Both the position numbers and the translations under genes were made by a program. A stretch of 64,000 nt of DNA from Perca fluviatilis. Taxonomy: Eukaryota; Chordata; Actinopteri; Perciformes; Percidae. This document shows positions 36,413 to 46,220 of this stretch, in pieces. The stretch's first letter is position 1. Every line of letters starts with the position of its first letter. Where the stretch lies: the NCBI RefSeq assembly GCF_010015445.1, contig NC_053128.1, forward strand, positions 5,404,127 through 5,468,126, in the 5' to 3' direction. The notes beneath the pieces are model-generated. The model saw only the letters and a program-made list of their open reading frames with translations, did not search any database and was not told the origin of the DNA.

Positions 36413-37586
36413 TTTCTTTAATTAGTGACACTAGTGTTTATGAATTTGCCAAGGTATGTTTATTAATTTTGCCAGAAATATTTATCCAAAACTGCCACAC
36501 ACTTAATATTTCCTAAATTGCCACACAGAAAATCCCTTGATCTAAATATCCACAATTTACTTCAACAGGCCACTGCTTTTATACTTAGCACCGTCGGGTT
36601 TCAGGCAGTGCTGCTGCTTCAATTGCTTCTATTTAGCATTCATACACATTGATCATTCATGCATTACCCTTAATTTGGATGAGTCAATTTTTCATCATTT
36701 TTTTTTTTTTTTTTTTTAAACCTTGATTGTGGCCAGTTGAGATTTATGGCACACTATGTCCCTGGTTCTCAACCCTTAAACAGGAAAGTAATATTCCTAT
36801 TTGACACCAAAATCAAGTTTCCCTATACCGTGGTTTTGGCCAGCTGGGAAATATGGCACGCTATACCCTGGTACCCAGCCTCTGCACAATCGAACTAGCT
36901 CAATTGTCTGACACCAAAACCAACAAGTCATGTGAACATTGGATTATTTTGTCATATCACCTAAATAGTGTGAAATGGTTCAATAATACAGTCGTTCACC
37001 AGTCATACCTAGGAGACTTTAACTCCTATATGGAGGACTTTAACCTCTGCTTTGAAAGGACTTTAACCTTTCTTCTTAAAGGACTTTAACCTTTTTCTTA
37101 AAGGACTTTAACCTTTTTTCTTAAAGGACCTTAACCTTTTTTCTTAAAGGACTTTAACCTTTTTCTTAAAGGACTTTAACCTTTTTTCTTAAAGGACTTT
37201 AACCTTTCCGGAGGACTTTAACCTCTTTTTCCTTTTGTTTTGAAGATGTCTCAATTCTCGGGTGTTTCAACCCAGCCAAAACCGCTCCTCGTCAGGACAC
37301 GGGTGGAGTTGCCAAACTCAGACTTTCACAAATATTTCCTCATATTTGTTCCATAAACCATACCATATTTCCTGTACCTTTATAGAAATGGAAGTTGTCA
37401 CTATGTATTTAATTAATTAATTTTAGCGGTCTGTGGGTTACTAAGACGTTGAACACCCTTGATTTAGAATAGTCAATGCAGAATAATGGTCTGCTTACCT
37501 TATTTATGGCGCCAGATGTTCAACGCGACTTTTCACCCTTGGACCGAACCTTTGTCAATCAATTTGAAGAATCCTCTTTTCCTCTC
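36413..37586 (-). other. ERV 5' leader
   Basis: About 1.17 kb between the primer-binding site and the first gag Met. It is non-coding and includes a T-rich run at 36699-36717 and the tandem repeat at 37010-37225. A packaging signal is expected in such a leader, but I cannot point to one. Confidence 0.6.
37010..37225. repeat. Tandem repeat in the ERV leader (about 23-bp unit)
   Basis: Eight or more copies of ggactttaacct, most with the spacer tttttcttaaa. The array lies within the transcribed leader, on the 5' side of gag. Confidence 0.9.
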
Positions 37587-37605
37587 ATCCCGGACGAGTC
37601 CCCCA
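37587..37605 (-). promoter_or_regulatory. ERV primer-binding site (tRNA-Pro-like)
   Basis: The minus strand reads TGGGGGACTCGTCCGGGAT, two bases after the 5' LTR end (CACGACA). This is the proline tRNA primer site used by many gammaretroviruses with one extra A after the first six bases. Whether it is a mutation or fits a fish tRNA isoform cannot be told from here. Confidence 0.75.
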
Positions 37606-37607
37606 AT

Positions 37608-38099
37608 TGTCGTGCTTCCAAGGTGCACTCCCAGGTGAGGACTTCTTCACTGCAATAGATAGTAATAACTTCACAAACACAAGTTAAAGTTCACACAATA
37701 GGCTCCTATAGGAGGAGAGCATCACTCCGTAGGCAGACTCCGCAGTCTGTCTCTCACCAGTGAGCTCTGACTCTCTTCCTCTTTTGCCTGTCTTTTATTG
37801 AAGTTTCACAAGGGCAGTTACATATCACACACGAACATCTGTCTCTACAAGGTGGGCTGTTGCTTTTGATGGATTGTGACTGAGCAAGGTCTGGTGTCCT
37901 CCGTCCTTGCTTACTGCATTCCACAGAGGAACATTTCCTCATTTGCACGATGCAGGCCACCTGTGTGCAGCCTTGGTTCTGTTCTCGTGCAGCATACTTT
38001 TAGCTCGTTAAGTCTAGGCAGCTTGCTGTAATGATTAGGCAGTGTATTATAGGAACATAAGTCATTTGGTCAGCAAAGCGTGTGTATTTATATCCCACA
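37608..38099 (-). repeat. ERV 5' LTR
   Basis: 492 bp, TG...CA ends on the minus strand, nearly identical to 28784-29275. The AATAAA complement is at 37796-37801. The R boundaries were not determined. It would drive transcription leftward through gag and pol. Confidence 0.93.
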
Positions 38100-38182
38100 A
38101 TCACAACCTTTGCATGGGAAGTGGCGTACGCACATTTTCAGCCCCGTTTTGTGCGTACGCCACGTTTATAAATGAGACCCCA
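38100..38182 (-). mobile_element. Harbinger element, right terminal piece
   Basis: It continues the Harbinger sequence broken by the ERV: atcacaacctttgcatgggaagtggcgtacgcac, then an internal palindrome (gtggcgtacgcac / gtgcgtacgccac), and ends tttataaatgagacccc. The uninterrupted arrangement is found at 50165-50295. Confidence 0.7.
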
Positions 38183-38327
38183 GAAGTTGTTAGTGTGGAT
38201 AGAGGAAAAGCATGTGGCTCAAGTGGCAATGTGGGTTCAGACATTTATCACACTTATCCTCTACTTCTGGGAAAATAACAGAAAAATGTCTTGATTTTGA
38301 AAAATGGACCCTACCTACAACCTTTAA

Positions 38328-38791
38328 AGTGCTCATATTATGCTCACTTTCAGGTTCATAATTGTATTCAGAATAGGTTTACGTGGTTTAATTTTCAAAA
38401 AACACCATATTTGTGTTGTACTGCACATTGCTGCAGTTACTCTTTTCACCATGTGTGTTGAGCTCTCTGTTTTAGCTACCTAATGAGGAATCTCACTTCT
38501 GTTCCATCTTTGTTGGGAGTCGCACATGCGCAGTACCCAGGTAAGCACTGCTAGCTAGTCAGAAGCAGAGTATGAGGGTGTGCCACGCTAGCAGCTAGAT
38601 GAGCATTATAATGTGTGTTACAAAGTGACGCACATTCGTTACGGAAGTAAAGGCTGGACTACAATAGAGCTGTTTGGAGCAGTTTGTGAACAGTGTTTTC
38701 TGTTGGAGATGGTAAGTCCCTTTGGGGTGGACTTTGGGCTTTTTTACTTTGTAAACCTATAACATGCACAAAAAAGCATAATATGAACACT
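38328..38791. mobile_element. TTAA-flanked MITE (piggyBac-like target)
   Basis: The termini AGTGCTCATATTATGCT and AGCATAATATGAACACT are inverted repeats, flanked by TTAA at 38324-38327 and 38792-38795. It is 464 bp with no coding capacity. The TTAA duplication suggests mobilisation by a piggyBac-type enzyme, which is inference. Confidence 0.85.
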
Positions 38792-38869
38792 TTAAAGTGA
38801 CTCAACCCAGACGTGCACAAGATGAAACAATACTTATTCCATCAACAACTTTCTGCCACCAGTCCTTGG

Positions 38870-38965
38870 TAGGGATGAGGATCGTTAATTTTTATTGATA
38901 TTGATACCATTTTCGAGACTGCTTAACAATCCAAGTCTTTATCGATACCATTATCAAGGCTAGTC
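38870..38965. mobile_element. hAT-like fragment
   Basis: The sequence tagggatgaggatcg followed by ttgatattgataccatt and tatcgataccatta resembles the ends of fish elements that begin taggg-tgggtatcga. One end only; weak. Confidence 0.3.
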
Positions 38966-39240
38966 TTTACCTATGGTCTTTATGCACACATTGTGCTCGT
39001 AAATCATTTTTCTCGGTTTGCGCATGTATCTATATTTAGGGTATATTTGTGTGAAATGTTCAACTGTAGAGCACTGAGTTAGCTTATTATTGTCAAAAAT
39101 TAAGACTTGCTACTACGAAGTGGTGGTGCGCTCACCATGCATACCTTTGGTGGAGGATTGTTCCAAAACCACAGACGGAGTTTGCAGCGTTGCGACTCGG
39201 AGACAGTCAAAGGTACTTCATTTTTTATTTATTTATAGCT
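38966..39240. other. No recognisable feature
   Basis: Nothing supported; short spacer. Confidence 0.4.
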
Positions 39241-40126
39241 TCACATCACCAGAGCAACCTCTCTCTCTTCTGTCATCATACTTCTTGACCTTTCTGCTGC
39301 CTTTGACACAGTGAACTAACAGATCCTCATTTTGACACTTAATGATCTGGGTGTCTCAGCCTCTTCGCTCTCTTTGCTCATATCTTACCTGGCAGACTGA
39401 ACCTACGGGGTAACTTGGAGAGGATCTATCTCAGAATCTTGCCCACTCAAAACTGGGGTTCCTCAGGGCTCAGTCATGGGTCCCCTCCTCTTTTCTCTGT
39501 ACACCATCTCTCTCAGGTCTATCATTCACTCGCACAGCTTTTCTTATAACAGTTACGGAGATGACACCCAACTAATTATCTCCTTTCCGGAGTCTGAAAC
39601 GCAAGTAACAGCACGTATCTCGGCCTGTCTGACTGACATTTCTTCTTTGATGTCCACACACACCATCTGAAACTTAACCTTGACAAAACCTTTTCCTTCC
39701 AGGGAAGGGCTCTCTTACCAGGACCTGACTATAACAATTGACAACTCAGTGGTAGTCCCCACCCAGACTGCTAGAAACCTGGGTGTGACACTTGACGACC
39801 AACTCTCCTTCACTGCCAACATTGCTGCAACTACCCGATCGTGTAGATACATGCTGCATAACATCAGAAAAGTATGTCGCCTTCTAATGCAGAAGGTGGC
39901 TCAGGTTCTGGTTCAGGCACTAGTCACCTCACCTCACGTCTAGACTACTGCAACTCCCTCCTGGCTGGCCTGCCTGCATGTGCCATCTGGCCCCTGCAGC
40001 TCATTCAGAATGCAGCAGCTCGACTTGTCTTCCCCAAGTCCCCACTCTCTTCACTGGTTACCAATTGCTGCCCGCATCTGCTTCAAGACACTAGTACTTG
40101 CATACAGGGCCACGAACAGATCAGCC

Positions 40127-40188
<62 letters not shown>

Positions 40189-40280
40189 TGCACTTACTAC
40201 TTGTTGTCTGGAGTTTGCACCTTCAGAGTTGAAAGCACTTATTTGGAAATCGCTTTGGATAAAAGATGTAATGTAATGCA
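39241..40280 (+). mobile_element. L2-type LINE, 3' half, broken
   Basis: RT blocks are seen in several frames: 'VIILLDLSAAFDTVN', 'TGVPQGSVMGPLLFSLYT', a catalytic box reading YGDD (39554-39565), 'NLGVTLDDQLSFTANIAAT' and 'LDYCNSLLAGLPACAIWPLQ'. The 3' end keeps the family tail 'tcgctttggataaaagatg'. A (TA)n tract (40128-40184) replaces part of the C-terminal region. Stops and frameshifts are common, so it is dead. L2/Maui group by motif memory. Confidence 0.85.
40128..40184. repeat. (TA)n microsatellite
   Basis: Pure TA run inside the L2 fragment. Confidence 0.97.
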
Positions 40281-40289
40281 TAACGTTGA

Positions 40290-40402
40290 GGTGCTTCATC
40301 ATGGATGTTGTTCCCCCAACACAAATTACATTTTGCTTCCTCCTTTTCTTTGCTTTTCGTAAAATCTAGCCAAAGCTTTGACTGCTTAGCATATTCAGCC
40401 AT
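40290..40402 (-). pseudogene. BED zinc-finger exon fragment (hAT/ZBED-like)
   Basis: From a Met at 40402 the minus strand reads MAEYAKQSKLWLDFTKSKEK then AKCNLC, the first half of a BED finger with an aromatic W and a CxxC pair. The His pair is missing because the frame decays near the L2 end. Probably the N terminus of a hAT transposase exon. Short, so moderate confidence only. Confidence 0.5.
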
Positions 40403-40462
40403 CGCAGCAAGATACCAAATGATAAATGAAGCAAGGAAATTCCATTCTTCTTTGTTTAGCAT

Positions 40463-41134
40463 AAAAGCGGTTGGCAGGCAATTCGCTTGAGTTCTTTAAC
40501 TTCATTAGACAATCGATGTATGTTTGTGCACCAGTGATTTGATTTAAACGACATGACTAGTCTGTTGAGACATAACAATATATGATACACTAGTCTCAAT
40601 GGCAGTATCAATAAACTCAGACCTTATTGATTTTCGTTGGAACCAGGTCCTTAATATAACCGGGTCTCGAGACTCATCCCTATTCTTCGGTAAATTGGAG
40701 TCTCAGTTCACCCTCCCAAGCACGTTTTTCCTGCATAGAGAAAGTTTTGTTTTTTATCAATATTTCAAAATAGAAAACCTTACCCTTTATAAGGTTTTGT
40801 ATTCATAACAGTATTGTACAAATTAGCTACAACAATCATAGCAGTTACCTTTATGTAGGCCTAAGTCACTCCTTTCAACTAAGGAGCAAAATGTCCTTCT
40901 TGAAAAAAAAAAAAAGATATGGTTATGCCCTGTTCATACTAATCAAATGAACTGGACTTTGTGGTCAGTTGTAGTCGCATGCGAAAGCCTCCTTCCCTTA
41001 CTGCCTTGTATTAAATTATATTTAAAACTTTTAATTGTTGCCTGCCACCAGAACTTTGTATTTTCCTTGACATAAATTAAGACATTTTCACCAATTTGTG
41101 CCTGAAAATGCAGGAAATTAGGTTTTTAGATCAA
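40463..41134. other. No recognisable feature
   Basis: AT-rich, no supported gene. Includes a short poly(A) stretch at 40903-40916. Confidence 0.4.
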
Positions 41135-41506
41135 TTTTTTGTTTTGTTTTTTATATTTAGAACACACAGAGTATAAAAATACAATTGAACAATAACATAA
41201 ACCTTCTCCCACCCCCACCCTCTGCGGTCTCAAGGAAAACAAAAACAAACAAAATAAACAAAAACAGAAATCAAACCTTTCCTAGTCACTCTCCTCTAAT
41301 TCTTGGGATGCGGAGGTCATTAGGACTGATACTTGTGCTGCTGCGCTTTTCCATAGGTCTATAGTCAATGATTTGGCTTTGTTAATCCTTGCTGTAGAGA
41401 ATTCAAGCATAACTTTGTCTAGAAAATACGCTAACCACTGCTTTTATACAAAGCGAGTGTGGGGGGCCAGCGCTGAGCTATCATTTTCTTGGTTGCGGTT
41501 GAGCGG

Positions 41507-42110
41507 CTATTTAAACTTTCCTCCGTCTCCCAAGCAGGTGTAATTTAGAGTCGTCATTAAGTAACAAAACAATCGGGTCAGTAGGAAGTAGACATTGGAT
41601 ATTATTGATGTTGTTTTATTCCAGAACTCATGCACCTGTTCAGACTCCCGGACCGTATGCAGGAAAGTTCCAGTTTGTTCAGGTTGACAGAATGTGCAAT
41701 AGGGAGTGGGAATGACTTTAGAGACGTATCTCTTCTGAGGAGTCCAATATTTTCTATGACAGCAGATCGCTGGTGATTTGGGTTCTTGGAGCAATGGGAA
41801 ATGTTGTCCCAATCTGTCTCCCAATTAATTGCATTCACCTCAGGGCTCAGCTCTCGCTCCCATTTCCTCGCTATTAGGAGTTCTCCTAAACTTGGAACAG
41901 TTTAGCATAGATCTTGGACGCTAATCCTCTCACAGGAAAATCAACAAACCATTTATTGACTGGTTGCATCTCAAGACTGTTTCCCCATGGTAGTCCATAA
42001 CATTTTAGTGCTGATCTTAAGCACAGATACAAGAAGAAAGATGTCCTGGGGACCTCAAAACTAGCTCTTAGGTCTTCAAAACTCAACATACCTTTCTCAT
42101 TGAATAACTG
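41507..42110 (-). pseudogene. L1-A ORF2 C-terminal domain, broken
   Basis: 42089-41886 encodes 'MLSFEDLRASFEVPRTSFF' and 'FVDFPVRGLASKIYAKL'. 41838-41507 encodes 'INWETDWDNISHCSKNPNHQ' and 'IPTPYCTFCQPEQTGTFLH' in two frames. The same domain is intact at 50467-51054 on the + strand, which shows the order and that this copy has two frameshifts. Confidence 0.8.
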
Positions 42111-43191
42111 GTTTACAGTATAAATGCCTCTGTCACTCCACTGCTTACAAGGGTTTGTTACCAGACATTAAGTGTGTATTGTGCCAAATTGCACCTGTTA
42201 ATAGCCACCTGTTTAGTCAATGTGTTGGTGATAATAGGGTCATAGGCTAGCATACACTTTTTTTGGACACACCTGCAAAGGCAAGGGCTTGCTGTCTTAG
42301 ACTTCCAATGAGGTTTTGCTTTATTTCTCTCCATGGGACTGTAGATAAGGGATCCATCCAGACTCTGAGGGCCTGTAGCTGAAGGCTCTGTAGTACACTT
42401 TAAGGTTGGGGAGTGCCAAGCCTCCCGTGTTTGAGGTACGTTGCAAAGTAGAGTATTTTAGCCTAGGTTGTTTATTATTCCAAATATATTGGCGAATTAA
42501 GGTATCAAGTTTCTTCTAGAAATATATCGGTGGGGGTAAAGGGATCATTGTACTTAAGAAATTCACACGTGGAACTATGTTCATTTTAACAACAGCAATC
42601 CTGGACCATAGTGATGCTGGCAGCACAGACCAATTGGCCAGATCCCTTTGAACACTACTTACTATAGTTTCATAGTTGTCCTGGACAACTCGCTGTAGGG
42701 ATGCGTGTATGGTGTATGGTTTGTTGTTGGAAAGTACCCTTCTCTATGGCTGAAGTTAAAGCTTGTAAAATGGTAGGTCATAATATGTCAAAATACTGTA
42801 GTTAGTAAGTTCTGATGTAATTCCATCCAACCCTGGTGTTTTCCCCTTTTTATTTAACTGTTTTTAATACTGATTTAAGTTCCTCTAAGGTTATTGGTTG
42901 ACCTAGTTCTTCTCTCTCTTCTGGGTCGAGAATAGGCAAGTTTAGTTCTTTTAGGAACTTCTGGCACTGTGTTGGATCTGGGTTGCAGGAGGACTCCTAC
43001 AACTTTGAGTAAAAGGATTGAAAAGTGGCGCTAATATCCTTAGGATTTGTTGAGATACCTCATGCTGTTAATAGTAGCTATGGATTCGCTTTGTTTTAAT
43101 TTCAGAGCAAGCTATTTGCTTGGTTTACCGCCGTTAAAATAATAATATTGCCTCAATGTGCATTATGAACTCAACTCTCCTTCTTAGCAGA

Positions 43192-43628
43192 TCATTCAGC
43201 TCTGTTCGACTTGTGACTAGAAGAGTTTGTAGATTTAGAAAAACAAGACTTAAGCGATTGCTCTAACGATTTACAGTGTTCTTCCAACTCCGCTATCCTT
43301 GCCTCTCTTTTCCTCTTCAAATTGACCGCGAAGGAGGATGTAAAATCTCTAATAAATCCTTCAGTTGCTTGCCATGTATATTCAGGGTCAGAAACTGAGT
43401 CGGTATTAATTGATATAAATTCAGCCAGTTTGGTTTTAAATTCTGTATCAAAAGCTGTGTTCTGGAAAAGGGAATTATTAAATTGCCATCTCCTAGATCT
43501 TTCTCCTAACATATCGCAACGGAATGTGGTTATCAGCGCATTGTAATCAGATAGAATTGCTGGTTCTATTGCTATCGTGTGGAACATTGTCTTAAGCTCA
43601 CTGGAGCACAACATATAATCAATGCAGG
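43192..43628 (-). pseudogene. L1-A ORF2 endonuclease end and linker
   Basis: The minus-strand frame reads 'PAILSDYNALITTFRCDMLG' (the endonuclease SDH-type motif with Tyr for His), then 'SRRWQFNNSLFQNTAFD' and a long charged helix 'RIAELEEHCKSLEQSLKSC'. It is closely similar to 9050-9490 on the + strand, confirming one family. Confidence 0.78.
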
Positions 43629-43804
43629 CAGGCTTCAAAATTAACATTTTCGTCTACCAGCCAAATGGCTAATGAATGTTCAAATATTACCAGCCATTCA
43701 ATAGATTACCATTGGTTTTTTGGCTGGTGAGTGAAGCAAATCTACCAGCCACTTGCATATTTCACCAGCATTTGGCTGGTAAACGGTGCTAATTTAGAAC
43801 CCTG
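43629..43804. mobile_element. hAT MITE nested in L1-A
   Basis: 176 bp, starting caggcttcaaaattaac and ending gctaatttagaaccctg (imperfect inverted repeats). It is flanked by the 8-bp duplication aatgcagg at 43621-43628 and 43805-43812. Internal repeats of ccagccaaatggct and tttggctggt are present. Confidence 0.9.
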
Positions 43805-44021
43805 AATGCAGGAGTGGGTGAAGTGGCGTGTGGAAAAGAAGGTGTAATCTTTTTTGTGATTGATCCCTGATCTATCCTGATTTAAATCAAGTACTGCATT
43901 CATGTCTCCACCTATGATTAGTGAATATTCTTTTAGAGAGAGAGCAATTAATTGGTTAGGCTTGGGAAAAAACTTTCATCAAACAAAGGCTATTTTCCTA
44001 CTCCTTATCATTGTACATATA

Positions 44022-45647
44022 CAGTGCCTTGCGAAAGTATTCGGCCCCCTTGAACTTTTCGACCTTTTGCCACATTTCAGGCCTCAAACATAAAGATATA
44101 AAACTGTAATTTTTTGTGAAGAATCAACAACAAGTGGGACACAATCATGAAGTGGAACGAAATTTATTGGATATTTCAAACTTTTTTAACAAATAAAAAA
44201 CTGAAATATTGGGCGTGCAAAATTATTCAGCCCCCTTAAGTTAATACTTTGTAGCGCCACCTTTGCTGCGATTACAGCTGTAAGTCGCTTGGGGGTATGT
44301 CTCTATCAGTTTTGCACATCGAGAGACTGACATTTTTGCCCATTCCTCCTTGCAAAACAGCTCGAGCTCAGTGAGGTTGGATGGAGAGCGTTGTGAACAG
44401 CAGTTTTCAGTTCTTTCCACAGATTCTCGATTGGATTCAGGTCTGGACTTTGACTTGGCCATTCTAACACCTGGATATGTTTATTTGTGAACCAGTCCAT
44501 TGTAGATTTTGCTTTATGTTTTGGATCATTGTCTTGTTGGAAGAAAAACTCCGGTCCCAGTCTCAGGTCTTTGCAGACTCCATCAGGTTTTCTTCCAGAA
44601 TGGTCCTGTATTTGGCTCCATCCATCTTCCCATCAATTTTAACCATCTTCCCTGTCCCTGCTGAAGAAAAGCAGGCCCAAACCATGATGCTGCCACCACC
44701 ATGTTTGACAGTGGGGATGGTGTGTTCAGGGTGATGAGCTGTGTTGCTTTTACCCAAACATAACGTTTTGGCATTGTTGCCAAAAAGTTCGATTTTGGTT
44801 TCATCTGACCACAGCACCTTCTTCCACATGTTTGGTGTGTCTCCCAGGTGGCTTTTGGCAAACTTTAAACGACACTTTTTATGGATATCTTTAAGAAATG
44901 GTTTTCTTCTTGCCACTCTTCCATAAAGGCCAGATTTGTGCAGTATAACGACTGATTTTTGTCCTATGGACAGAGTCTACCACCTCAGCTGTAGATCTCT
45001 GCAGTTCATCCAGAGTGATCATGGGCCTCTTGGCTGCATCTCTGATCAGTCTTCTCAATGTATGAGCTGAAAGTTTAGAGGGACGGCCGGGTCTTCTAGA
45101 TTTGTAGTGGTCCGATACTCCTTCCATTTCAATATTATCGCTGGGGTGCCCCCTTGGGATGTTTAAAGCTTGGGAAATCTTTTTGTATCCAAATCCGGCT
45201 TTAAACTTCTCCACAACAGTATCTCGGACCTGCCTGGTGTGTTCCTTGTTCTTCATGATGCTCTCTCGCTTTTACACGGACCTCTGAGACTATCACAGAG
45301 CAGGTGCATTTATACGGAGACTTGATTACACACAGCTGGATTCTATTTATCATCATTAGTCATTTAGGTCAACATTGGATCATTCAGAGATCCTCACTGA
45401 ACTTCTGGAGAGAGTTTGCTGCACTGAAAGTAAAGGGGCTGAATAATTTTGCACGCCCACTTTTTCAGTTTTTTATTTGTTAAAAAAGTTTGAAATAGCC
45501 AATGAATTTCGTTCCACTTCATAATTGGGACCCACTTGTTGTTGATTCTTCACAAAAAATTACAGTTTTATATCTTTATGTTTGAGGCCTGAAATGTGGC
45601 AAAAGGTCGAAGCGTTCAAGGGGGCCGAATACTTTCGCAAGGCACTG
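44022..45647 (-). mobile_element. Tc1/mariner element nested in L1-A
   Basis: The termini cagtgccttgcgaaagtatt and aatactttcgcaaggcactg are perfect inverted repeats, flanked by TA at 44020-44021 and 45648-45649. Removing the element restores the LINE sequence seen at about 8665-8700 on the + strand. The transposase is on the minus strand, broken into frames. It is a 1.63-kb Tc1-like element of the common fish type. Confidence 0.95.
44306..45256 (-). pseudogene. Tc1 transposase (DD34E), frameshifted
   Basis: 45256-44891 is the paired-like DNA-binding region, starting MKNKEHTRQVRDTVVEKFKA, with the GRPRK-like hook 'RRPGRPSKLSAHTLRR'. 44916-44563 holds the first catalytic Asp in 'VLWSDETKIELFG' (Asp at 44805-44803) and 'HGGGSIMVWACFSSAG'. 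44500-44306 holds '[20 protein letters not shown]', with the second Asp and the Glu. At least two frameshifts separate these pieces, so no enzyme can be made. The intact protein would cut and paste at TA sites. Confidence 0.9.
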
Positions 45648-45931
45648 TATAAGATATCCTGCCTGATAAGTCTTTACTGCTTTTGTCAATGGTGAGTGCG
45701 CATTTCCGCGACAGCAACACGATGGAGCCCTTGGTTTTGGTGTCATCACTAGATGAGGCAGCACCCTTAAAGTATTTATTTTGTAGACGATTTATATCTC
45801 TTTTACGTAAATGTGACTCCTGTATAAGCGCCACGTCTGTTTTTCCTTCTTAAATAGTCCAGGAATTTAGCTCGTTTGATCAGCCCATTTAGCCCCCTGA
45901 TGTTAACTGAAAGGATTGAAAGCTCAGCCAT
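45648..45931 (-). pseudogene. L1-A ORF2 start and endonuclease N terminus
   Basis: From the Met at 45931 the minus strand reads MAELSILSVNIRGLNGLIKR. After a frame slip near 45850 it reads 'ALIQESHLRKRDINRLQNKY' and 'SRKCALTIDKSSKDLSGRI'. The Tc1 element interrupts the next residues. This copy supplies the ORF2 start that is absent from the + strand copy at 8606. Confidence 0.75.
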
Positions 45932-46220
45932 CTTCAAAATTTACACGCATGTCTCGAGTACCCTACCAGATTTTGCTGACAAATCTGCAGCAAAGGGTGA
46001 ACTGTTAGCTCAGAGCAAGGTGTGACAAAAACATAAAAAGTAAAATAATTCCCCGAACCCTCTGAGACCGCAGAACCCCTCCCCTATTTGTAAGATGCGT
46101 GACCACATCAAACGCAGTTTGCGCAAAACTCCAGCTCAAAACTTCACCTCCTGTCTTAAGTCACAGGTTAATTGAAACAGGTCTAGTAAATTCTTATGTT
46201 AAACATGAACAATATTATAA

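Larger units (their letters stand above)
28784..38099 (-). mobile_element. Endogenous retrovirus, gamma/epsilon-like, minus strand, env-less
   Basis: A 9.3-kb provirus lies inside a Harbinger element, with the 4-bp duplication atca at 28780-28783 and 38100-38103. The two 492-bp LTRs (28784-29275 and 37608-38099) begin TGTGGGATAT and end CACGACA on the minus strand and differ at about 3 positions. Reading leftward from the 5' LTR: primer-binding site, long leader, gag with PPPY and one CCHC knuckle, protease DTGA, RT (YVDD), RNase H, integrase, polypurine tract. About 0.8 kb between integrase and the 3' LTR has no env. The 4-bp duplication, proline-tRNA-like primer site and integrase end suit class I (gamma/epsilon) retroviruses. 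Frameshifts in gag, protease and integrase make it defective. Confidence 0.92.
41135..46212 (-). mobile_element. L1-like LINE, family A, minus strand, with nested Tc1 and hAT MITE
   Basis: The 3' UTR lies at the left (ttttatatttagaacacac onward) and ORF2 starts with a Met at 45931-45929 (MAELSILSVNIRGLN). The upstream spacer matches the + copy near 8500-8580 up to 46212, where another element begins. Endonuclease, linker (43647-43192) and C-terminal part (42089-41507) are recognisable. The RT core between 'GKTPGLDGI' (about 42840) and the post-RT region (about 42680) has been deleted. Two elements are inserted: Tc1 at 44022-45647 and a hAT MITE at 43629-43804. Confidence 0.88.

Noticed and set aside
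37010..37225. Regular short repeats considered as a CRISPR array
   Set aside because: Spacers are near-identical AT slippage variants, the locus is in a vertebrate retroviral leader, and no cas genes exist.
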